Program-made: the position numbers and the translations under genes | Part shown: piece after piece, positions 1-6,250 of the stretch | Layout of the letters: each line of letters begins with the position of its first letter | How positions within the stretch are numbered: position 1 is the first letter of the stretch | Assembly: GCA_002437415.1 (NCBI GenBank) | Contig: DJPL01000015.1 | Span: 13,481-27,961 of the forward strand | Length of the DNA: 14,481 nt | DNA from: Ruminococcaceae bacterium UBA6413 | Lineage (GTDB): Bacteria; Bacillota; Clostridia; Oscillospirales; Ruminococcaceae | Direction of reading: 5' to 3' | The notes under the pieces: model-generated | What the model was told of the DNA's origin: nothing | The model's input: the letters and a program-made list of their open reading frames with translations, nothing else | Database searches by the model: none

Positions 1-22
1 AAAGTTTTGCACGATGCAAAAC
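1..22 (-). terminator. possible terminator hairpin after dtd (cut by window edge)
   Basis: An 8-bp perfect inverted repeat (GTTTTGCA / TGCAAAAC, arms 4-11 and 15-22, 3-nt loop) lies about 60 bp beyond the dtd stop. Read on the minus strand it runs into TTT at the window edge, so a U-tract may continue outside. The stem is AT-rich and the tail is unseen, so this is tentative. Confidence 0.35.
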
Positions 23-82
23 CAACAAAACAAGCAACACTCGACACCCCATTTCAACAAGCTGTAGCTGTTACACGGTATT

Positions 83-538
83 TCACATAAGCTCGTTGCT
101 GTCGAGGATTATTGTGAATGGACCGTCGTTGAGGAGCTCGACCTTCATATCCGCGCCGAATACGCCTGTCTGCACATCGGTTATGCTTTCGCACTTTCTG
201 CACTGCTCTATTATGTACTCGTACAGCTCGTTTGCCATATCGGGTGAACCCGCATTGGTAAAGGAAGGGCGGTAGCCCTTGCGGCAGTCGGCATAGAGGG
301 TGAACTGCGAGATGAGAAGCAGGCTTCCGCCGACATCTGCGGGGGCGAGGTTGGTCTTGCCGTTCTCATCGTCAAAGATGCGCAGTCCCGTCATCTTGCG
401 GATAAGCTTGTCGGCTATCTCCCGGGTATCGGTCTGAGCTATGCCGATAAGCACCATAAAACCCTTGCCGATTTTTCCAGTTACCTCGCCGTCAACGGTG
501 ACGCTTGCGTGGTTCACACGCTGTATTACAAATCTCAT
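83..538 (-). CDS. dtd: D-aminoacyl-tRNA deacylase (D-Tyr-tRNA deacylase)
   Basis: Dtd hydrolyses the ester bond between a D-amino acid (or misacylated glycine) and tRNA in the cytosol, acting as a chiral proofreading step. The 151-residue protein is the normal family length. It carries the two diagnostic motifs: SQFTL at residues 77-81 and NDGPFT at 137-142, the Gly-cisPro loop that excludes L-amino acids. The usual motif reads GPVT, so Phe141 is a mild variation. KGYRPSF at 87-93 is also typical. The ATG start is supported by AAAGGA 8 nt upstream. It lies 93 bp downstream of pilT on the same strand but is separated by a hairpin, so it may be only partly co-transcribed. Its role is housekeeping and unrelated to pili. 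Confidence 0.96.
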   Translation of the reverse strand: MRFVIQRVNHASVTVDGEVTGKIGKGFMVLIGIAQTDTREIADKLIRKMTGLRIFDDENGKTNLAPADVGGSLLLISQFTLYADCRKGYRPSFTNAGSPDMANELYEYIIEQCRKCESITDVQTGVFGADMKVELLNDGPFTIILDSNELM

Positions 539-556
539 ATCAAAATCCTTTCAAAT

Positions 557-594
557 GCGCACAAATAATGCCGCCGAGGGTACGGCGGCATTAT
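557..594 (-). terminator. hairpin terminator between pilT and dtd
   Basis: A perfect 12-bp stem (ATAATGCCGCCG, 565-576, paired with 583-594; 6-nt loop) sits in the pilT-dtd gap. On the minus strand the stem is followed by a short T-rich stretch (TTTGT). It fits a rho-independent or attenuating terminator for the pilB-pilT transcript. The U-tract is weak, so some read-through into dtd is likely. Confidence 0.6.
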
Positions 595-631
595 GACCGG
601 TTGCTGTGTTTTGGTATAGATCGTGGTCTGT

Positions 632-1693
632 TTAATAAGCTCCGATGTATCTCTTGAGGTCGTCGGGGTTCTGGCAACGGCTTCTTGCAACTTCTTCCGT
701 AATTTTTCCTGTGCGGACAAGTCTTGCAAGGTCCTGGTCGAGCGAGAACATACCGAGAGCCTTTGATGTCTGGATAGAGTTCGGAATCTGGAATATCTTA
801 CCTTCACGGATAAGTGAGCTGATAGCGTCTGTACAGCTCATAAGCTCGAGGGCGGCGATACGTCCCTTGCCGTCAGCCGTGGGAACGAGCGTCTGAGAGA
901 TAACGGCTACAAGGGAGTTAGCAAGCTGTGCTCTGATCTGACCCTGTGAGTGAGGGGGATATACGTCTATGATACGGTCGATGGTTTCTGCCGCACCTGT
1001 AGTATGCAGGGTCGAAAGCACCAAGTGACCTGTTTCTGCGGCGGTTACTGCGGCGTTGATGGTTTCGAAGTCACGCATTTCTCCGACGAGGATAACATCG
1101 GGGTCTTCACGGAGTGCGGCACGAAGTGAGCCTGCGAAGCTGTCGACATCGGCACCGATCTCACGCTGGTTTACCATTGACTGCTTATGTGTGTGAAGAT
1201 ACTCGATAGGGTCTTCGACTGTGATAATATGGCAGTTCTTGTTGCGGTTGATATGGTCGATCATAGCCGCAAGGGTCGTTGACTTACCTGAACCTGTAGG
1301 GCCTGTTACGAGGACAAGTCCTCTGGGGCGGAGCGCGAACTCACCCATAAGCCCGGGGAGCATAAGATCCTGCAATGTAGGGATATCGTTACGCAGAAGT
1401 CGCATTGCTATTGCGTGGTAGCCCCTCTGTCTGTATACGTTGACTCTGTGTCTGTGTCCTGATGCGGATACATACGAGAAGTCGGTATCAAGACCTTTCT
1501 GGATAGACGCCTTGTGCTTCATTGAGGTGATCTGATTTATGATATTGACTATGATAGGCTCTGTGCAGTCGGGATAACCGCTGAGCTTTTTGATACTGCC
1601 GTGCAGACGTACAACGGGAGGAAGTCCCGCAGTAAAATGTAAGTCCGAACAGCCGAGTCTTCTTGCCTCGTCAAGTATTTTGTTAATATCCAC
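632..1693 (-). CDS. pilT: type IV pilus retraction ATPase PilT
   Basis: PilT is the hexameric cytoplasmic motor that depolymerises type IV pili and drives twitching. The 353-residue protein has the usual length. It shows Walker A GPTGSGKST at 131-139, the Asp box around TVEDPIEY at 158-165, Walker B DPDVILVGEMRD at 197-208 with catalytic Glu205, and the His box ending STLHT (His223, His230). LIREGKIFQIPN at about 294-305 matches the C-terminal AIRNLIRE-type element that separates PilT from PilB; the PilB N-terminal domain and zinc cysteines are absent. The start codon is GTG, supported by AAGGAGA about 8 nt upstream. The gene follows pilB with a 47-bp gap and shares its transcript. Its presence implies retractile pili. 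Confidence 0.97.
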   Translation of the reverse strand: MDINKILDEARRLGCSDLHFTAGLPPVVRLHGSIKKLSGYPDCTEPIIVNIINQITSMKHKASIQKGLDTDFSYVSASGHRHRVNVYRQRGYHAIAMRLLRNDIPTLQDLMLPGLMGEFALRPRGLVLVTGPTGSGKSTTLAAMIDHINRNKNCHIITVEDPIEYLHTHKQSMVNQREIGADVDSFAGSLRAALREDPDVILVGEMRDFETINAAVTAAETGHLVLSTLHTTGAAETIDRIIDVYPPHSQGQIRAQLANSLVAVISQTLVPTADGKGRIAALELMSCTDAISSLIREGKIFQIPNSIQTSKALGMFSLDQDLARLVRTGKITEEVARSRCQNPDDLKRYIGAY

Positions 1694-1740
1694 CTTTGTA
1701 TTCTCCTTTAAAAAGATATATTGTCAACACCGTTTCCGCA

Positions 1741-3432
1741 TTATACGGAGTAGGTGGCTTTTACCAGCTCGTCAAGTGTTGTTGTTCCTGCAAGCACCAT
1801 ATCCGTAACGTTGCTACGCAGGAGCTTTGTGCCGTTCTTTTCAGCCTGTGCGCCTATCTGCTCGGCTGTAGCGCCGCTTGAGATAAGCTCCTTGATATCG
1901 TTCGAGCTTACGATTATCTCATGGATAGCGGTTCTGCCCTTATAGCCTGTGTTATGGCAGGCACGGCAACCGCCGTAATGTGCCTTGCAGACTTCGACCG
2001 GCTCGGTCTTGCCGACAAGTCTTAAATCTGCGGGATCGGTAAGCATTACCTTTTCCTTGCACTCGGGGCAAAGCAGCTTTACAAGTCGCTGAGCGATAAC
2101 TCCGACAAGCGAGGACGCAACCATATAGGGTGCGACACCCATATCAACAAGACGGAGGATCGTACTTGCGGCATCGTTTGTATGCAGTGTCGAAAGAACC
2201 AAGTGACCTGTGATAGCGGCACGGATAGCGATATCAGCCGTTTCACCGTCACGAATCTCACCGACCATTACGATATCCGGGTCCTGACGGAGGATAGAAC
2301 GAAGAGCCGCCGCGAAGGTAAGTCCTGCCTTTGCGTTTATCTGTACCTGATTTACGCCGTCTATCTTCTTTTCGCACGGGTCTTCGACCGTAACGATATT
2401 AACGTTAGGCTTTGAAAGCTCGCCGAGGGTCGCGTACAGTGTCGTTGATTTACCTGAACCTGTAGGTCCGGTAACGAGCATAACGCCGTGGGGGCAACGT
2501 ATGATCTGCTTGAACATCTCATAGTTATAGAGCGTCATACCGAGGTCGGTTATCTTTCTTGTCTTTTCATCTGCCGTTGAAAGCAGACGGATAACGCACT
2601 TTTCACCGTAAACGGTGGGGATCGTAGATACACGGACGTCAAGGTTTACGCCGTCGATAGTCATACCGAAACGACCGTCAAGCGGTATTCTCTTCTCGGC
2701 AATGTTCATACCGCCGAGGATCTTGATACGGGTTATGAGTGAGTTATGAGCGGCAGGCTTTACCTTCATCTGCTCAATAAGCTCACCGTCGACTCTGAGT
2801 CTTATTCTTGTTCTGTCCTTGAACGGCTCGATATGGATATCCGATGCGTTCATTCTGAACGAGGTTTCGACTATTGTATTTACAAGCTTAACGATAGGCG
2901 CGTTATCTACACGCTCGCCCGATTCGGGGTCGTCCTGGATAACAGAGTCGGTTGCGTTATTGTACTCCTTATTGAGGTTATCCATAACGTTACTAACCGT
3001 CTGCTGTGAATACGCCTTGTTTATCGTTTCGTTGATAGCGGTACGGGTAGCTATCATTGCGTGTATCTCCATGCCGGAGATAACCTTGAGTTCCTCGAAA
3101 ATGTAGAAGTTGATAGGATCGTCGGTTGCGACTGTAAGACGCGAGTCGGTCATCTGGAACGCAACGCAACAGTTCTTCTTGGCTATTGCCTCGGGTATCT
3201 TCTTAACCGCCTCAATGTCGATCTTTGTTGTTGTCAGATCGATGAACGGTACTTTAAGACGGATAGACAGTGCCTGAGCAAGCTGTGTTTCGGAAACGTA
3301 GCCAAGCTCCAGCAGTACATCACCGAGCTTTTTGCCGGGCTCACTGCGCTGTTTTTCCAAAGCCTCGTTCAGCTGATCCTCTTTCAGAAATCCGTTCTCA
3401 ACGAGGATCTGTCCTATCGGTATGTTCTTCAT
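1741..3432 (-). CDS. pilB: type IV pilus extension ATPase PilB
   Basis: PilB is the hexameric cytoplasmic ATPase that powers pilin polymerisation through PilC. The 563-residue protein has an N-terminal MshEN-type domain (about 1-140, with LGDVLLELGYVSETQLAQAL), then the GspE fold. Visible motifs are Walker A GPTGSGKST at 322-330, the Asp box TVEDP at 348-352, Walker B DPDIVMVGEIRD at 384-395 with catalytic Glu392, and His box residues His410 and His417. The tetracysteine zinc site is present as CPEC (455-458) and CRAC (489-492), followed by TGYKGR. The MshEN domain in this family can bind cyclic di-GMP; whether this one does is inference. The ATG is preceded by AGGGGGA. It is transcribed divergently from pilD, and I found no clear sigma-A promoter for it in the shared 125-bp gap. 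Confidence 0.97.
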   Translation of the reverse strand: MKNIPIGQILVENGFLKEDQLNEALEKQRSEPGKKLGDVLLELGYVSETQLAQALSIRLKVPFIDLTTTKIDIEAVKKIPEAIAKKNCCVAFQMTDSRLTVATDDPINFYIFEELKVISGMEIHAMIATRTAINETINKAYSQQTVSNVMDNLNKEYNNATDSVIQDDPESGERVDNAPIVKLVNTIVETSFRMNASDIHIEPFKDRTRIRLRVDGELIEQMKVKPAAHNSLITRIKILGGMNIAEKRIPLDGRFGMTIDGVNLDVRVSTIPTVYGEKCVIRLLSTADEKTRKITDLGMTLYNYEMFKQIIRCPHGVMLVTGPTGSGKSTTLYATLGELSKPNVNIVTVEDPCEKKIDGVNQVQINAKAGLTFAAALRSILRQDPDIVMVGEIRDGETADIAIRAAITGHLVLSTLHTNDAASTILRLVDMGVAPYMVASSLVGVIAQRLVKLLCPECKEKVMLTDPADLRLVGKTEPVEVCKAHYGGCRACHNTGYKGRTAIHEIIVSSNDIKELISSGATAEQIGAQAEKNGTKLLRSNVTDMVLAGTTTLDELVKATYSV

Positions 3433-3466
3433 TAAACTGTTCCCCCTGTTATTAGTGGTGTGCTTT

Positions 3467-3491
3467 GCCGCTTAGACTTGAAAAAAGCGGC
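3467..3491. repeat. inverted repeat spanning the pilD -35 region
   Basis: A perfect 7-bp inverted repeat (GCCGCTT at 3467-3473, AAGCGGC at 3485-3491, 11-nt spacer) encloses the pilD -35 hexamer. Neither side has a T-tract, so it is not a terminator. Its position would suit an operator shared by the divergent pilD and pilB genes; this is inference. Confidence 0.4.
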
Positions 3492-3506
3492 GATATGTGA
3501 TAAAAT
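3478..3506 (+). promoter_or_regulatory. sigma-A promoter of pilD
   Basis: TTGAAA at 3478-3483 and TAAAAT at 3501-3506 are separated by exactly 17 bp, with an extended -10 TGA directly before the -10 hexamer. Transcription would start near 3513, giving a leader of about 45 nt. Confidence 0.8.
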
Positions 3507-3513
3507 ATCCATA

Positions 3514-3528
3514 CGCTGTTTTACAGCG
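3514..3528. repeat. small palindrome at the pilD transcript start
   Basis: CGCTGT (3514-3519) and ACAGCG (3523-3528) form a perfect 6-bp inverted repeat with a TTT loop, starting within about 2 nt of the predicted +1. It could be an operator or a 5' stabilising hairpin. The sequence alone does not decide between them. Confidence 0.4.
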
Positions 3529-3557
3529 CCCTTAAAAAGGAAAGGATGGTTATATAT

Positions 3558-4604
3558 ATGACAGGTATACTTTGGTATGATACCGTTATGTGCATACTTG
3601 TATTTGTCTTCGGTTCTGTCATAGGCAGTTTTCTGAATGTGGTTATCTACCGCACTCCTCTGCATATGTCTATCGTAAACGGCCCTTCTCACTGCTTCTC
3701 CTGCGGAGAGAGAATAAAGCCCTACGATCTTGTGCCGATATTCAGCTGGATCATTTTAGGCGGCAAATGCCGTAAGTGCAAAGCGCCGATCTCGGTGCGC
3801 TACACTATTGTGGAGGCACTCACGGGATTTATGTTCCTGCTCGCCTACATAAGATTTTCGGCAAGCCTGCCGATGATAGTGGCTGTAGTATTCTTCTCGT
3901 TGCTGATTGTCCTCAGCTGTATTGATATCGACCATATGGAGATACCCTATTGGTGCACGATATCGATCGCTGTGCTCGGTATTGCCACATTCTTTACAGA
4001 GCCAAATATGCCATGGTGGGAGCACTTTGCGGGTGCGGCTGTTATCGCAGTGCCGTTTGCGATACTCGCCTTATTCGGCGGTATGGGCGGCGGCGATGTT
4101 CAGCTTATGGCGGCATCGGGCTTTGTGCTCGGCTGGAAGATAGTTCCCGCGGCGGCTATCGGTGTGATAGTCGGTGCGATATACGGACTTATCGTGCTGG
4201 GCGCATCGTCTAAGTTCACAAAAGAACACTCAGCCGAAATCAGCGAAAAGCTGTCAATGTGGTGTGAAGGCAAGACTGCCGACAGCTCGACAGATATTAT
4301 TGTAGGTGAATTTGAACACGGCAAGTGCAAAATCGACCCGGAGCTTTTTGATGAAAAAGCGTGGAATATATCGGGTGATGAGCTGAAAGCCGCAACTGAG
4401 TCACTCGGCAATGAGCTGAATGAAGTAATGGGCGAGCTCCCCGACAGCACGGAATATGTATTCCGTGCGAATATGGAAAACGGAAAGATAACAAAGATAA
4501 AGCTACGCAGACGCATCGCTTTCGGTCCTGCACTGAGCGTCGGACTTGCAGTAGGAATGCTGTTTGGCGAAACCATTATCAAGGCTTATCTTTCAATGCT
4601 GTAA
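3558..4604 (+). CDS. pilD: prepilin peptidase / N-methyltransferase PilD with a large insert
   Basis: PilD is a polytopic membrane aspartyl protease that cleaves class III prepilins and methylates the new N-terminus. Numbering is from the 348-residue form. GSFLNVVIYR at 23-32 starts the N-terminal domain. Two CxxC pairs (Cys46/Cys49, Cys71/Cys74) form the zinc-type site. The catalytic aspartates are Asp123 in CIDIDHMEIP and Asp180 in GGMGGGDVQ. After the sixth or seventh membrane segment there is a hydrophilic, acidic insert at about 217-319, before the final FGPALSVG helix; typical enzymes have a short loop there. An upstream in-frame ATG at 3546 would add four residues. I prefer 3558 because AAAGGA then sits 11 nt upstream, closer to the spacing seen for the other genes here. 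It has its own promoter and terminator and lies opposite to the rest of the locus. Confidence 0.95.
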   Translation: MTGILWYDTVMCILVFVFGSVIGSFLNVVIYRTPLHMSIVNGPSHCFSCGERIKPYDLVPIFSWIILGGKCRKCKAPISVRYTIVEALTGFMFLLAYIRFSASLPMIVAVVFFSLLIVLSCIDIDHMEIPYWCTISIAVLGIATFFTEPNMPWWEHFAGAAVIAVPFAILALFGGMGGGDVQLMAASGFVLGWKIVPAAAIGVIVGAIYGLIVLGASSKFTKEHSAEISEKLSMWCEGKTADSSTDIIVGEFEHGKCKIDPELFDEKAWNISGDELKAATESLGNELNEVMGELPDSTEYVFRANMENGKITKIKLRRRIAFGPALSVGLAVGMLFGETIIKAYLSML

Positions 4605-4621
4605 AATAAGCGTTTATATTT

Positions 4622-4649
4622 CCCCCGCCGATATGGCGGGGGGATTTTT
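4622..4649 (+). terminator. rho-independent terminator of pilD
   Basis: An 8-bp GC stem (CCCCCGCC 4622-4629, GGCGGGGG 4635-4642, loop GATAT) is followed by GATTTTT. It ends the pilD transcript. On the minus strand the hairpin lacks a T-tract, so it would stop the converging pilus operon only weakly. Confidence 0.9.
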
Positions 4650-4653
4650 GTTA

Positions 4654-5361
4654 TCAGCCGAAAATCTGTATTCTGTAAAGGATAACTATATTCAAATCGT
4701 CAGAATACGCGTAATCTTCCAACGCAGTATCGCTTGACGGAGTCAGCTTAAGAAGCGACATATTGAGTAGCTTGAACATCTGAACTCGCTCACTTACCTT
4801 TATGTTTCCGTCAGTATCATAAGTGTTGACACCCATACGACACCATGTACCCTTGTCGTTGGAAGTGGTCTTGAAGGTGAACTTATAGTGCGAATTGTTG
4901 TAGTACTCACTGTTGAACACGGCATATGCGTTACTGCCCACCATTGCGGTAGCCTTGTTTTTATAATCGGCAACGCTGTTCAGCTTACCGAGGTCATACA
5001 GCTGATAGCCCTCTGCGGTGGAGCGCAGTACAATGCCGTAAACCGTTTCATCGGGATCCTTATCGGTAAACATGACAGTAGCTATCTTTGCTACACTGCT
5101 GTCAACGTCCGAGTTCTTTGTCAGATCCTCGGTCTTATAGCCCTTTATGTTATAGGTAGTGGCATTCTTCATCTTATCCGTAACATAGTTTGTTATGGTA
5201 TCTGTTACGGCATTTGTGACGGTATCCTCGTCAAGAGATTTAACGATACCGTTTACCGGGGTGAACATTGACATCGCCGCAACTATCAGTATTACCATAA
5301 TCGACATTGCGATTATGACCTCGATCAGCGTGAACGCCTTTTTCTTTAAAAGCTTTCTCAT
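4654..5361 (-). CDS. type IV prepilin (PilV/PilE-like) with Ala at the cleavage site
   Basis: The 235-residue protein has a class III signal. MRKLLKKKA precedes FTLIEVIIAMSIMVILIV, giving mature Phe10 as +1 and Glu14 as the conserved Glu+5. The residue before the cut is Ala9, not the usual Gly; PilD enzymes can tolerate Ala there. A hydrophobic alpha-1 helix (about 10-33) leads to a soluble domain of about 200 residues with no recognised family. Only one Cys (in GTWCRMG) is present, so there is no disulfide-bonded D-region. It is the last gene of the operon. Its ATG overlaps the preceding stop (ATGA), with AAAGGAGG 10 nt upstream, implying translational coupling. It is the shortest pilin here and so a candidate filament subunit, but it could equally be a minor pilin. 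Confidence 0.85.
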   Translation of the reverse strand: MRKLLKKKAFTLIEVIIAMSIMVILIVAAMSMFTPVNGIVKSLDEDTVTNAVTDTITNYVTDKMKNATTYNIKGYKTEDLTKNSDVDSSVAKIATVMFTDKDPDETVYGIVLRSTAEGYQLYDLGKLNSVADYKNKATAMVGSNAYAVFNSEYYNNSHYKFTFKTTSNDKGTWCRMGVNTYDTDGNIKVSERVQMFKLLNMSLLKLTPSSDTALEDYAYSDDLNIVILYRIQIFG

Positions 5362-6233
5362 GGAGTATCATCCTCCTTTACAGGTGTTCCGTAAAGATGA
5401 TTGTAGATACCGTTGGTTGCTTTATCATCAAAGGTAGCTGCTGTGTCGGAGCTTTCGCTTTTGGGATCGATAAAATACTTTGCGAATGAACCGTACGCGC
5501 TGTCAAACTTATCCTCGGCAAGCGTGAAATATATCCGCATTGTATATGAGGTGTCCTTGTTTGTTGCTTTTTTTGCGCTGAAGCGTACATTTGTTCCCGA
5601 AACCATGCTGTACAGCATTTTATCATCGGGTGTTACTACGATATTTCTTGAGGATTCGGGAAGCGCAACCTTAATCGATTTACTCTCCGAACCGTTAAGA
5701 GCGTTCGTTGTTGAGGTATCCAGCAGGAAGCTCAGCGTAATCTTGTATACGCCGTCTTCCAGAACACAGCTTTCTTCTTTTGCGTATACGCTGTCAATGT
5801 CCTTTGTGCCGTAGATATGGATATCGTCGGTTACCATACCGCCCTTATTTTTATCCTTGTTGCCGCTGCCGCCGTCATTCTTGATAGTTGCGTCAATTGT
5901 GTTGAGCTCAAGTCTGCCGTCGGAGTCGGCTTCTGTGCCGTCCTTGCGGATCTTGACATCATTGATCTTCAAATCGTTTGACGCGCCTGTGGGGCTGACA
6001 AACTTCATTACAAGATCAACCGTATCTCTTTCAACAAGAGCGTTTTCCTGAACAAGGTTGCTTATCTGCGCGTCCATGTCCTTGTCTACGCTGTCGTTCT
6101 TTCTGTGCTGTGCTATTGCAATTGCAAGTATCTGCATTACGATAGCGGACATAAGAGCGAATATGACAATTGAAACGAGAACCTCTGTCAGCGTAAAGCC
6201 TTTTTTACTTTTAAAGCGTTTTAACAGCTTCAT
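5358..6233 (-). CDS. type IV prepilin, minor pilin-like (PilW/PulJ type)
   Basis: The 291-residue protein begins MKLLKRFKSKKG, followed by FTLTEVLVSIVIFALMSAIV. This is a canonical class III prepilin signal with Gly12 at -1, Phe13 at +1 and Glu17 at +5. An alpha-1 helix to about residue 42 leads to a soluble domain with a Lys/Gly/Asn-rich stretch (around GGSGNKDKNKGG) and Ser/Asp-rich segments. The start is chosen at 6233: AAAGGAG lies 8 nt upstream. An in-frame ATG at 6251, which would add six residues, has no ribosome binding site. That upstream ATG overlaps the stop of the preceding gene, so translation is probably coupled. The length and operon position suggest a PilW/PulJ-type minor pilin that primes filament assembly. 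The assignment to a precise minor pilin class is inference. Confidence 0.87.
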   Translation of the reverse strand: MKLLKRFKSKKGFTLTEVLVSIVIFALMSAIVMQILAIAIAQHRKNDSVDKDMDAQISNLVQENALVERDTVDLVMKFVSPTGASNDLKINDVKIRKDGTEADSDGRLELNTIDATIKNDGGSGNKDKNKGGMVTDDIHIYGTKDIDSVYAKEESCVLEDGVYKITLSFLLDTSTTNALNGSESKSIKVALPESSRNIVVTPDDKMLYSMVSGTNVRFSAKKATNKDTSYTMRIYFTLAEDKFDSAYGSFAKYFIDPKSESSDTAATFDDKATNGIYNHLYGTPVKEDDTP

Positions 6234-6250
6234 GCTATCCGCTCCTTTCA

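Noticed and set aside
4100..4582. 160-codon open frame on the minus strand
   Set aside because: It is fully antisense to pilD, is low-complexity (Ser/Pro-rich) and has no ribosome binding site. pilD in the other strand has clear catalytic motifs.
4622..4649. Bidirectional terminator serving both pilD and the pilus operon
   Set aside because: Only the plus strand has a T-tract after the stem; on the minus strand the hairpin is followed by an A-rich sequence.
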